DNA of 30,813 nt, taken from NCBI GenBank assembly GCA_023424865.1, contig JAFADM010000098.1, forward strand, positions 1-30,813. The letters run 5' to 3'. Numbering within the stretch: the stretch's first letter is position 1; each line of letters begins with the position of its first letter. A program made the translations under genes and the position numbers. This document shows, one piece after another, positions 8,819-16,047 of the stretch. Source of the stretch: Bacillota bacterium. Lineage in GTDB: Bacteria; Bacillota_A; Clostridia; DSM-8532. The notes beneath the pieces are model-generated. The model was not told where the DNA came from and did no database searches. It saw only the letters and a program-made list of their open reading frames with translations.

Positions 8819-10588
8819 ATGTCAGATAAAATAACCAAAAAGTATGATGTTGTGATTGTGGGGGGAGGCGTATCAGGGGTATGTGCCGCTATTGCTTCCG
8901 CAAGGCACGGTGCCTCAACGGCTTTAGTACAAAATCGTCCCGTTCTGGGCGGTAATGCCAGCTCTGAAATACGTATGCATATCTGCGGTGCGGATAATCA
9001 CGCAAACCGTCCCCATGCCAGGGAAACGGGCATCCTGGAGGAAATACTCCTGGAGACCCGCCTTCGTAATCCCAGTGATTCCTTTTCCATACTGGATACG
9101 GTTATGTGGGAAAAAACACGGTTCCAGGAGGGGCTTGATCTTTACCTTAACACCCATATGACTGAGGTGACTACCGACAATAACCGCATTGTAAAGGTAG
9201 ATGCCGTTCAGCTGACCACAGAAAAGGTTTTTGAGTTTTACGCAACCCTCTTTATGGATGCTACCGGCGACGGCACACTGGCAAAGGACAGCGGTGCGGA
9301 ATTCATGTTTGGAAGGGAAGGAAAAAAGGTCTTTGGCGAAGAGCACGCACCGGATGAGAGTGATACTGTTACTATGGGCAATTCCCTTTTATTCCGGGCT
9401 GTGGATATGGGCAAGCCCGTGCCCTTTATCCGTCCCCAATGGGCCAATGTATACAATGAAGAGGATTTGGTTCACAGAGGCCATGGGGAATTCACCTCGG
9501 GCTACTGGTGGATTGAGCTTGGCGGAGACGGTCAGGACGTGGTTTCCGACGGTGAAGCAATTCGGGATGAGCTTTTAAAGGCCCTCTACGGTGTATGGGA
9601 TCACATTAAAAACGGCGGAGATCACGGTGCGGATAATTTTGCTCTGGATTGGGTGGGCTTTTTGCCTGGCAAGCGCGAAAGCCGTCGCATAACAGGAGAT
9701 TATGTTCTAAAAGAACAGGATCTTATGGCGTGTACTGTTTTTCCGGATGCCGTAGCCTATGGGGGCTGGCCCATGGACATGCACATACCCGGCGGCTTGC
9801 GCACCCGGCTTGAACCCACGCTGTACCTTCCTATGAAAGAGGTTTACACCATTCCTTACCGCAGCCTCTATTCACGTAATATTGAAAACCTTTTAATGGG
9901 CGGCAGGGCCATTAGCTGCTCTCATATGGCCTTCGGCTCCACCCGTGTTATGGCTACCTGCGGTGTGGTAGGGCAAGCCGGCGGAACAGCCGCGGCTCTG
10001 GCAATTAAAAAGGGGGTTATGCCCCGGGAAGTGGGAAGGCATATAAAGGAGCTTCAGCAGACCCTTATTCGGGATGATTGCTTTGTTCCGGGCTTTAAAA
10101 ATGAGGATGAAAGGGATGTTGCCCGTAAGGCGACAGTCACCTGCTCCTCCCAGACAGCCGGCAATGAGGGAGAAAAGGTTATTAACGGCCATTCAAGAGC
10201 TATCGGCGGCAACAGCAATTGCTGGGTTTCGGAGCCTTTGACGGATAAGGGAGAATGGCTGGAGCTTAAGCTTCCCGAAAAGCGGAAGTTAACGGAGGCC
10301 AGGCTGAAGTTCGACTCCAATCTGTCCGTAGAAATTATGGTTTCCCTGTCCCATCATGTCCGCAAAAAGCAGCATCCGGGTGCAGCAAGGGAATTAATTA
10401 AGGATTATGTTCTGACCTTTTACCTTGAGGACCGTCCGGTGCATGAAGAAAAGGTGGTAAATAACGGACACCGCTTCTGTATCCATAAGCTGCCGGAGAA
10501 TTTGCTCTGCGACAAAGTGAGAGTGCAGGTGCTTTCTACCAATGGCGATCCCCAGGCAAGAATTTTTGAGGTGTGCCTGTATATTTAA
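8819..10588 (+). CDS. FAD-dependent oxidoreductase (FAD_oxidored family)
   Basis: This 589-residue flavoprotein has an N-terminal dinucleotide-binding fold (YDVVIVGGGVSGVCAA, GxGxxG type) followed by VLGGNASSEIRMH, typical of the FAD_oxidored (PF12831) group. A late FAD-contact segment reads NLLMGGRAISCSHMAFGSTRVMATCG. After about residue 450 a beta-rich region of some 120 residues follows, resembling the accessory domain often fused in this group. No signal peptide is seen, so it should be cytoplasmic. The frame is open from 8792, but AAAGGAGG at 8804-8811 is ideally spaced from ATG 8819, which I take as the start. It stands alone between the divergent PocR-AraC gene and a terminator. Members are common in glycan-use loci but few have a known substrate; oxidation of a sugar or sugar acid from the fucoside pathway is only an inference. 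Confidence 0.88.
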   Translation: MSDKITKKYDVVIVGGGVSGVCAAIASARHGASTALVQNRPVLGGNASSEIRMHICGADNHANRPHARETGILEEILLETRLRNPSDSFSILDTVMWEKTRFQEGLDLYLNTHMTEVTTDNNRIVKVDAVQLTTEKVFEFYATLFMDATGDGTLAKDSGAEFMFGREGKKVFGEEHAPDESDTVTMGNSLLFRAVDMGKPVPFIRPQWANVYNEEDLVHRGHGEFTSGYWWIELGGDGQDVVSDGEAIRDELLKALYGVWDHIKNGGDHGADNFALDWVGFLPGKRESRRITGDYVLKEQDLMACTVFPDAVAYGGWPMDMHIPGGLRTRLEPTLYLPMKEVYTIPYRSLYSRNIENLLMGGRAISCSHMAFGSTRVMATCGVVGQAGGTAAALAIKKGVMPREVGRHIKELQQTLIRDDCFVPGFKNEDERDVARKATVTCSSQTAGNEGEKVINGHSRAIGGNSNCWVSEPLTDKGEWLELKLPEKRKLTEARLKFDSNLSVEIMVSLSHHVRKKQHPGAARELIKDYVLTFYLEDRPVHEEKVVNNGHRFCIHKLPENLLCDKVRVQVLSTNGDPQARIFEVCLYI

Positions 10589-10618
10589 TTTGTGCCATCT
10601 TCTCAAAAATATATGCTG

Positions 10619-10664
10619 CAATCAAAAAGCGAAGGGGCTTTCAGGCTCCTTCGCTTTTTGATTG
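10619..10664. terminator. Bidirectional terminator between oxidoreductase and metF
   Basis: A perfect 17-bp stem (10619-10635 with 10648-10664, CAATCAAAAAGCGAAGG and its complement) closes a 12-nt loop that can add three more pairs. An A-run on one arm and T-run on the other suit both convergent genes. Confidence 0.9.
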
Positions 10665-10685
10665 CCGGTTGGTATTTCTTCCTGC

Positions 10686-11555
10686 TCAATCAGCCAGAAT
10701 AAGGCTTGAAATGCTTGCTGTAATCCGCTGGGCAATAAGGGGCTTATTCATGGTGTAAAGATGGATTCCATCGACGTTCTGGGAGATAAGATCCACTATT
10801 TGATCCACCGCGTAAGCAATGCCGGCGTCTCTCAGCGCTTCAGGATTGTTTTCGTATTTCTGCATCATCTTTGAGAACTTGGAGGGAATGCTGGCGCCGC
10901 AAAGAGAAACCATACGCTCAATCTGCTTCTTATTAATTACCGGCATGATACCGGCCTCAATAGGTGTGTTAATGCCAGCTTTTCGTACCTTTTCCAAAAA
11001 ATCAAAAAAGAGGCTGTTGTCGAAAAAGAGCTGGGATATAAGGTGCTCGGCACCGGCATCAATCTTGCGCTTAAGATTATCAATATCCTTATCCATATCC
11101 GGGGTTTCCACATGGCCTTCAGGATAGCATGCTCCTGAAAGATGGAAATCTCCCCGGCTTTTAATAAAGGAAATAAGCTCACTGGCGTATCTGAAATCCT
11201 TCTTTGGCGGGATATCAGGGTTAATATCCCCTCGAAGCGCAAGTATATTTTTTACACCATGGGCTTTAAGCTGTTCAAGAATAATTTCAACTTCTTCCCG
11301 GGAGGAGTTGACACAGGTTAAATGGGCCAAGGGCTCGATATCGCACTTATCCTTAATAACCGAAGCAATATGGCAGGTGGACAGATCAGCGATATTGCCT
11401 CCTGCACCGTAAGTGACACTGATAAAATCGGGCGTCAGGGCTTTAAGTTCCTCCAACGTTTCATAGATACTTTCCTGAGGAACATTTTTCCTTGGCGGGA
11501 ACACTTCAAATGAAAAGACCGTTTTTCCTTGCCCAAACAGGGATGCAATCTTCAT
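10686..11555 (-). CDS. metF: 5,10-methylenetetrahydrofolate reductase
   Basis: This 289-residue flavoenzyme reduces 5,10-methylene-THF to 5-methyl-THF, the methyl donor for methionine synthesis (and, in acetogens, the methyl branch of the Wood-Ljungdahl pathway). The TIM-barrel family signatures are present: FSFEVFPPR with the catalytic glutamate at E17, ISVTYGAGG, LALRGD, and the late ISQLFFDN. A longer frame reaches 11582, but GGAGG at 11561-11565 sits 5 nt before the ATG at 11555, and the shorter product matches the family's N-terminus. It stands alone: no metH, cooA or rnf gene lies nearby, so methionine supply is the simplest role. Upstream it has an unusual repeated leader and a terminator-like hairpin. 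Downstream it ends at a strong bidirectional terminator. Confidence 0.95.
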   Translation of the reverse strand: MKIASLFGQGKTVFSFEVFPPRKNVPQESIYETLEELKALTPDFISVTYGAGGNIADLSTCHIASVIKDKCDIEPLAHLTCVNSSREEVEIILEQLKAHGVKNILALRGDINPDIPPKKDFRYASELISFIKSRGDFHLSGACYPEGHVETPDMDKDIDNLKRKIDAGAEHLISQLFFDNSLFFDFLEKVRKAGINTPIEAGIMPVINKKQIERMVSLCGASIPSKFSKMMQKYENNPEALRDAGIAYAVDQIVDLISQNVDGIHLYTMNKPLIAQRITASISSLILAD

Positions 11556-11591
11556 AAATACCTCCGGGATACGTTCATTCATCTCTGGTGA

Positions 11592-11675
11592 ATGCTATTG
11601 GTCCGCTATCGTTCTGCTTTTGGTCAACTTTTAATCTGCTTTTAGTTCGCTTTGCCTGCTATTTGTCTACTATAG
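11592..11675 (-). repeat. Degenerate 11-bp direct repeats before metF
   Basis: On the plus strand the segment divides into about eight units with consensus CTGCTWTTRGT, beginning at 11592, 11603, 11614, 11625, 11636, 11647, 11656 and 11667. Six units are 11 bp and two are 9 bp. The period is close to one helical turn. The array ends about 37 bp upstream of the metF start and also contains TTGACC on the minus strand. Function unknown; it could be a cooperative binding site or a mutable spacer. Confidence 0.6.
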
Positions 11676-11702
11676 CATAATTAATTAATATAAGGTAGTT
11701 CT

Positions 11703-11737
11703 AAAAAAATATAGCTTGGTATAGCTTTAAGCTATAT
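11703..11737 (-). terminator. Terminator or attenuator between LysR gene and metF
   Basis: On the minus strand ATATAGCTT and AAGCTATAT (11729-11737 with 11709-11717) form a perfect 9-bp stem with an 11-nt loop followed by seven T. An internal AAGCTATA offers an alternative pairing. It probably ends the LysR transcript, but it lies about 150 nt before metF and could equally attenuate read-through into metF. The rest of 11738-11838 shows no known riboswitch. Confidence 0.65.
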
Positions 11738-11838
11738 CGAACACGTTCACGTTCAAAGGAAACTTTCGGCCAGCTGGTCAGGTGCTGATAAAGCCTATCC
11801 GTCCATCTGACCCATTATAGTCGTCCGGTTAAAGCGGA

Positions 11839-12750
11839 TTATTCTAGTGCTGCGTAGGGGATGCTTCTTAACGCGTTGAGGTAAATTTCGCCCAAGCGGC
11901 TCAAGGTCATATTTTTACGTGTTATGGTACCCACAATTATTTTTTCGTCCACATTTAAAGGCACAGCGATAATATCCTTGCCATTGAGCTCGGCACTGAT
12001 AATACCTGTGGAAATGGTATAGCCGTTGAGGCCTATGAGAAGATTGAAAAGGGTCGCCCTGTCGCTGACCGTAATGCTCTTCTTATGCTCTAAAGTACTT
12101 AATATTTCCTCAGAAAAGTAAAAGGAGTTGTATTCGCCCTGTTCAAAGGTGAGACAGGGATAATTCTCCAAATCCTTTAATTCTACCTGCACTTTTTGAG
12201 CTAAAGGGTTAAAGCGGCTGATAAAAACATGAGGATAGGCGGTAAACAGCTCGGAAAAAATCAGGCTGCTTTCCTTTAAAAATTTGGTTATGACCTTTTC
12301 GTTAAAAGAATTGAGGTAGAGAATGCCTATTTCACTCCGCAGATTTTTCACATCCTCAATAATTTCATAGGTTTTGGTTTCTCTTAAGGTAAATTCATAT
12401 TCATCGGCGCTGTATTCCTTAATTAAATCCACAAAGGCATTAACGGCAAAGGCGTAATGCTGGGTGGAAACGGAAAAGCGCTGCTTGGAAGGTTTTACAT
12501 CGAGGTAGCGCTTTTCAAGGAGCTCCGCCTGCTGAATAACCTGCCTTGCATAGGCTAAAAATTCCGTACCCTCGCTGGAAGGGTGGATGCCCTTGTTTGT
12601 ACGGGTGAAAATGGTTAAATGTATTTCATTCTCCAGCTCCTTCACCGCATTGGAAAGGCTGGGCTGGGAGATGAATAGGCTTTTGGCCGCTTCATTTATG
12701 GACCCTTTATCGGCAATGGCCAGAACATATTTCAGCTGCTGCAGCGTCAT
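11839..12750 (-). CDS. LysR-family transcriptional regulator
   Basis: This 303-residue protein has the standard LysR layout. Residues 1-60 form a winged helix-turn-helix (MTLQQLKYVLAIADKGSINEAAKSLFISQ, then PSLSNAVKELE), and the rest forms a two-lobed effector-binding domain. The frame opens at 12798, but that would translate through a palindrome. GAGG a few bases before the ATG at 12750, together with the family's usual N-terminus, favours 12750. It is downstream of, and same strand as, a lipoprotein gene, and upstream of metF with a terminator between. Classic LysR targets are divergent genes, and none is present here. Autoregulation through the palindrome at its own promoter is likely, and metF is a possible target. 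The effector cannot be read from the sequence. Confidence 0.92.
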   Translation of the reverse strand: MTLQQLKYVLAIADKGSINEAAKSLFISQPSLSNAVKELENEIHLTIFTRTNKGIHPSSEGTEFLAYARQVIQQAELLEKRYLDVKPSKQRFSVSTQHYAFAVNAFVDLIKEYSADEYEFTLRETKTYEIIEDVKNLRSEIGILYLNSFNEKVITKFLKESSLIFSELFTAYPHVFISRFNPLAQKVQVELKDLENYPCLTFEQGEYNSFYFSEEILSTLEHKKSITVSDRATLFNLLIGLNGYTISTGIISAELNGKDIIAVPLNVDEKIIVGTITRKNMTLSRLGEIYLNALRSIPYAALE

Positions 12751-12767
12751 GGACAATCCTCGCTGAT

Positions 12768-12792
12768 AGTTATTTTTATAGTAAAAATAACT
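12768..12792. promoter_or_regulatory. Palindromic operator candidate before the LysR gene
   Basis: AGTTATTTTT (12768-12777) and AAAAATAACT (12783-12792) form a perfect 10-bp inverted repeat around a 5-bp centre. It contains the T-N11-A pattern of LysR boxes and lies 18 bp upstream of the chosen LysR start, a position suited to autorepression. Confidence 0.55.
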
Positions 12793-12821
12793 TAACACGG
12801 GAAAAAAAGCAAGGGGACAGT

Positions 12822-13592
12822 TTACTTTAACGACAGAATGCCGTCCTTATATTCCAGAGCGCCTATATAAGTCTGGGAGGTCAGGGTATAATTCATACCC
12901 TCTTCAAATCCGCTAATCGCCGCCTCATAGAGCATGAGTGTTCCTTCCTCTGTTTCAGCCAGAAGCATATCCTTGTTAAAAAGCGTGTAATCGGCTGAAA
13001 TAAAGGTACCGTCCTGAAGGTTCATTATTCCCACGTGAGAGCGGTGAAGCCCCGAACCGTAGGAATAGGTGCATATAAGCTCGCAGGTGCCGTCGCCGTC
13101 CGGATCCGCGGATAGAATATCAACTGAACCGAAACCGCCAAAGGAGATGCCAATGGGGTAAACCTTATCCCCAAAAACCACAAAGGTCTCAAAAGTATCC
13201 CTGAGCTTGAATATCCGGCAGTCAACCCTATCCGTTACACGGGGAGAGGAGATATTGTAAATGTTGTCTTCGGTTAAGCTGTCAAGCCATAAATATTCTT
13301 TGGGATTCAAAACGGTACCGCTGCGCTCTTTCATAAGGCGAATAAAGTCTTCCACACCATCCTTTGTTCCCACAACTTCGATAATGTATTGTTTTTCATC
13401 TAATACATCCTTGTTGGCACTGCCGGCATTGTCATTTTCTGTTGCTGCGGGGGTGGGTTCTTCCACCGCGTTGTTTTCATTTATCGCTTCACTGGAAACA
13501 GCAGGGGACAAAGGCGGGTTATTGCCTGTTAAAGCGCATCCGGCAGAGGTAAACAGAATTATTATCAAAAGAATAATAAGCTTAAATTTCAT
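12822..13592 (-). CDS. Lipoprotein of unknown function
   Basis: I do not recognise the family. The product is about 256 residues, with a lipoprotein signal peptide (KFKLIILLIIILFTSAGC, Cys at about 18) and a low-complexity Asn/Ala/Glu linker to about residue 55. The globular region includes a DPDGDG calcium-loop-like stretch in SADPDGDGTCELICTYSYGSG, resembling integrin-like/VCBS loops. The frame opens at 13628. GGAGGT lies 12 nt before the ATG at 13592, a rather long gap, but only that start places the lipobox properly. It is the last gene of a minus-strand run after the BlaI and M56 protease genes, 80 bp downstream of the latter. It might therefore be an extracytoplasmic sensor or target of that system; this is inference only. 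Confidence 0.75.
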   Translation of the reverse strand: MKFKLIILLIIILFTSAGCALTGNNPPLSPAVSSEAINENNAVEEPTPAATENDNAGSANKDVLDEKQYIIEVVGTKDGVEDFIRLMKERSGTVLNPKEYLWLDSLTEDNIYNISSPRVTDRVDCRIFKLRDTFETFVVFGDKVYPIGISFGGFGSVDILSADPDGDGTCELICTYSYGSGLHRSHVGIMNLQDGTFISADYTLFNKDMLLAETEEGTLMLYEAAISGFEEGMNYTLTSQTYIGALEYKDGILSLK

Positions 13593-13671
13593 ATAAAGTA
13601 AAATACCTCCATTTAAAAAGTAAAGCAATGTCAGGATCAGTGGTGAAACTTGTACAAGATAGCCGTTGGAT

Positions 13672-14592
13672 CTATGCCAGGGCGGGATTGGTGAGAAGTA
13701 ATAAAGCGGTTAAAAGCGCAATAAGAAAAAAAACTGTGAGGGAAAGAAAGGTGAGGCCGCGGTAGGTGAGAACATTTTCAATTCGGCTGCGCACTCTGGA
13801 ACCGCCAAAGGAGGGAACTAGGAAGGAATGCTTTGCGGCTGAGTTTAAAAGGGCAGAAGCGTATTCCTTACGCTTTTCAGGTTCAAGCTTTTTCAGTACT
13901 CCCGTATCGCATGCCAGCTCCATGTCTTCAAACAGATGTTTTACAAAAAGCCACATAAGTGGATTAAACCAGTGTACACAGGCTGTGGCAAGTACTAAAA
14001 GACGGACAAGATTATCCTTTCTTTTGATATGAACCCTCTCATGCATAAGAATGTATTCCAGATCGCCGTGAGGATACTTTTCAGGGATGAGAATTTTAGG
14101 CTGAAGTACGCCATAAACCACCGGAGAGGCAAGACTGGGTACTGTATAAATGTTCTCCGACAGATGGGACGCTCTTTTAAAGTCCAGCCTGGAACGAATA
14201 TACAGAAAAGTCATAAGAGCCAGTGCACTTAGAAGGACCACCATCCAAAGGATGGAGCAAATAAAAAACCATTTGCTTAAAAGAGGCGTTCGGTAAGTAA
14301 CGGGAAAGTAGCTTTCAGCGGCCTGAATACTGTTCATAAGCGTAATATGGGATGGAAGCCCCCAGGGATCCGCTGTGAGGGATTTTGCAGAAAAACCGGT
14401 CATAAGGCTTACAATGCTGAGCTGCCCGCTTAAGCCAAAGGGAAGCACAAAACGGAGAAAGGGGAAAAGCCAAAGGAAATAAACCCCTGGCCGTGGAAGT
14501 CCCTTAAGCCTTCGGAGCAATAAAATAACAAGGCCTCCTGCGGAACCGGCAAGGCTCATATTCAATATCCAGTAAAAAATTTCGCTCAGCAT
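13672..14592 (-). CDS. BlaR1/MecR1-like M56 membrane metallopeptidase
   Basis: This 306-residue protein has four hydrophobic segments (about 13-27, 37-55, 107-132 and 280-302) and an M56 zinc peptidase domain on the cytoplasmic side. The zinc motif HERVH is at 184-188, with the usual downstream acidic stretch FEDMELACD near 221-229. In BlaR1 and MecR1, ligand binding to a C-terminal extracellular penicillin-binding domain triggers cleavage of the BlaI repressor. Here the protein stops right after the fourth membrane helix, so that sensor domain is missing. It must sense something by another route, or through a partner such as the lipoprotein encoded next. It lies 40 bp downstream of the BlaI gene, forming the usual pair. 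Confidence 0.9.
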   Translation of the reverse strand: MLSEIFYWILNMSLAGSAGGLVILLLRRLKGLPRPGVYFLWLFPFLRFVLPFGLSGQLSIVSLMTGFSAKSLTADPWGLPSHITLMNSIQAAESYFPVTYRTPLLSKWFFICSILWMVVLLSALALMTFLYIRSRLDFKRASHLSENIYTVPSLASPVVYGVLQPKILIPEKYPHGDLEYILMHERVHIKRKDNLVRLLVLATACVHWFNPLMWLFVKHLFEDMELACDTGVLKKLEPEKRKEYASALLNSAAKHSFLVPSFGGSRVRSRIENVLTYRGLTFLSLTVFFLIALLTALLLLTNPALA

Positions 14593-14632
14593 CCTATCAC
14601 CGCTTTTTCAAAGTCATGGCTTCGCATTGCCG

Positions 14633-14998
14633 CTACTTGCTTTTTTCGATAAGTGATCTTAAAGCCTCCGCTTCCTCTTCCGTTAAGGTTTCATCCTTTA
14701 AAAAGGCGGAAAAAAAGGCTTTTTTCGATCCGCTAAACAGCTTATCGATAAGAGTCTGGGTTTCTTTCTGCTGGATTTCCTCACGTCCCACAAGGGAGGT
14801 ACATATAAAATTGGGCTCGGTTCGGCATACCGCACCTTTATCAATAAGCTTTTTTAAAATTGTGTAAGTTGTATTCTTATTCCAACCCAGTGCCAGACCT
14901 GCGGCCTCACTGATTTCCTTGGCTGAAAGGGGTTCTTTTTCCCATATGATTTCCATTATCTTAAGTTCACTGTCAAAAAGCTTTATGTCCTTGGCCAT
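14633..14998 (-). CDS. BlaI/MecI-family transcriptional repressor
   Basis: This 121-residue winged-helix repressor has the family hallmarks: LFDSELKIMEIIWEKEPLSAKEIS, then the recognition segment GWNKNTTYTILKKLIDKGAV, and a C-terminal dimerisation helix region rich in Glu. It should bind as a dimer to TACA/TGTA-type inverted repeats and be inactivated by cleavage by the M56 protease encoded just downstream. Two well-placed inverted repeats and a promoter lie directly upstream, implying autorepression of the blaI-M56-lipoprotein operon. A GGAGG site precedes the ATG. There is no beta-lactamase or penicillin-binding protein gene next to it, so its regulon is probably elsewhere and need not involve antibiotics. 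Confidence 0.93.
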   Translation of the reverse strand: MAKDIKLFDSELKIMEIIWEKEPLSAKEISEAAGLALGWNKNTTYTILKKLIDKGAVCRTEPNFICTSLVGREEIQQKETQTLIDKLFSGSKKAFFSAFLKDETLTEEEAEALRSLIEKSK

Positions 14999-15071
14999 CT
15001 GAAAAGCCTCCGATTTTAAGTGCTAATTCGTTTAATTATAGAACTATGGTCCGTTTTGTTTGTTCCTTTTT

Positions 15072-15087
15072 TTACATGGAAATGTAA
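15072..15087. promoter_or_regulatory. BlaI-type operator (TACA...TGTA)
   Basis: TTACAT (15072-15077) and ATGTAA (15082-15087) form a perfect inverted repeat around GGAA, carrying the TACA/TGTA half-sites typical of BlaI/MecI. It lies in the 5' leader about 75 bp upstream of the BlaI start. Confidence 0.65.
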
Positions 15088-15097
15088 GAAATATAAA

Positions 15098-15151
15098 CAG
15101 ACTATAGTAATAGTATGTTTATATACTACTACTATAGTCTGATGGCGTCAA
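15098..15151 (-). promoter_or_regulatory. BlaI operon promoter overlapping a long inverted repeat
   Basis: The arms 15098-15116 and 15123-15141 match as inverted copies at 18 of 19 positions around a 6-bp centre and contain repeated ACTATAGT/TAGTAGTA words. On the minus strand TTGACG (15146-15151), a 17-bp spacer and TAGTAT (15123-15128) form a promoter. The -10 and most of the spacer lie inside one arm, so repressor binding would block polymerase. Confidence 0.7.
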
Positions 15152-15202
15152 GTCAATAATGAGATTTAGTCAAACGCCTTATGGATTACTATTAAAGACA
15201 TT

Positions 15203-15823
15203 CTATATAAAGTACTCAATGGAATTATCCGGGGTTTTGCGGGTGTTTTTATTAAAGAGAACCACGGCTTCTCTTGTTTCCACAGGTCCAAGGGAGTAGA
15301 TCCCTTTATCAGGGCTGTTGAGGATGCTAAAATCAACCAGACGGTTCATTTTTGAAGGCTTGTCCGAAACCATGGCAATTCCTTTAACTCCAAAGTCCTT
15401 TTTGCGGTAATAGGGATCGAAAAGGCTTATGGAATTGTTTTCAACTCCCGTCAGGAGAACATAATGCCATCCTCCCAGGACAAGTTTTACAACAACAGCA
15501 CCGCCTTGCTGCAAGCTGGAAACAATCTTACTGTTCTGTGTTATTTGAACATCCTCACGGGTAAGAAATTCACAGCAGATGGGAAACTTTTTGACCCTGC
15601 CGAACTGATTCAGCCAGTTGGATAAAAACATCATAGCAATTCCCGAGGTGCCGCTTTTACCAAATTCGCCTTTTATATTATAGGAATCAAGACAATACAG
15701 CATAATATGCTTGATGACGTCTGGGGGGATTTCCCTGCGATGAAAGAGATAGCTGATTGAGTTGAGCATGGTTGTCGGTCCGCAATCGTACTCCGATGCC
15801 TGATAGCTTAATGGGCTTTTCAC
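15203..15823 (-). CDS. C39-like papain-fold cysteine peptidase, stand-alone
   Basis: This 206-residue protein fits the peptidase C39 fold that, fused to ABC exporters, removes double-glycine leaders from bacteriocins. The catalytic set is visible: C14 in EYDCGPTTMLNS, H120 in GGWHYVLLTG, and D136 in LFDPYY. No exporter domain, membrane segment or signal peptide is present, so it would be cytoplasmic if expressed as read, and no leader peptide gene is evident nearby. The GTG start follows GGAGGCGGAG, with about 7 nt between the last GGAG and the GTG. An upstream minus-strand promoter (TTGACA-N17-CATGAT) indicates independent transcription from the BlaI genes below it. It may instead be an amidase or structural relative with a private role; fold confidence is good, function is open. 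Confidence 0.8.
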   Translation of the reverse strand: MKSPLSYQASEYDCGPTTMLNSISYLFHRREIPPDVIKHIMLYCLDSYNIKGEFGKSGTSGIAMMFLSNWLNQFGRVKKFPICCEFLTREDVQITQNSKIVSSLQQGGAVVVKLVLGGWHYVLLTGVENNSISLFDPYYRKKDFGVKGIAMVSDKPSKMNRLVDFSILNSPDKGIYSLGPVETREAVVLFNKNTRKTPDNSIEYFI

Positions 15824-16010
15824 AGGATATCTCCGCCTCCTTTATTCATTAATTTATCATGCAATGTCAAAAAGCCTTTGTCAACCTAAATGTCCGCTAA
15901 TTGGCTCTTTTTTTCGCTCAAAAGGCAGTATTTCACGTAAATTGTAAGTTTATCGTATCATTGAACAAAAAAGGGCGAATATAATCGTCTTTTTTAATAG
16001 AATTCATAAA
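15824..16010. promoter_or_regulatory. Intergenic region upstream of C39 and xpt genes
   Basis: Minus-strand TTGACA (15879-15884) with a 17-bp spacer and CATGAT (15856-15861) is a plausible promoter for the C39 gene. A weak hairpin GGGCGA-ATATAA-TCGTC followed by six T (15973-15995) has an A-run on the other side and could insulate the two directions. Nothing coding is seen in the 425 bp between the C39 and xpt genes; the xpt leader occupies the rest. Confidence 0.45.
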
Positions 16011-16039
16011 TTGCGTAGATGCCCCGTTTCTAGTAAAAT
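16011..16039 (+). promoter_or_regulatory. xpt promoter candidate
   Basis: TTGCGT (16011-16016), a 17-bp spacer and TAAAAT (16034-16039) followed by TTTAAG. The same TTGCGT-N17-TAAAATTTTA layout recurs before the adenine deaminase gene at 22303-22331. Transcription would start near 16046, giving a leader of about 200 nt. Confidence 0.55.
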
Positions 16040-16047
16040 TTTAAGAT

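Noticed and set aside
15978..16045. Possible purine riboswitch upstream of xpt (ATATAATC near 15979 and GTTTCTA near 16026)
   Set aside because: The words are isolated, AUAUGG and CCGUAAA are missing, no three-way junction can be drawn, and the segment overlaps the likely promoter.
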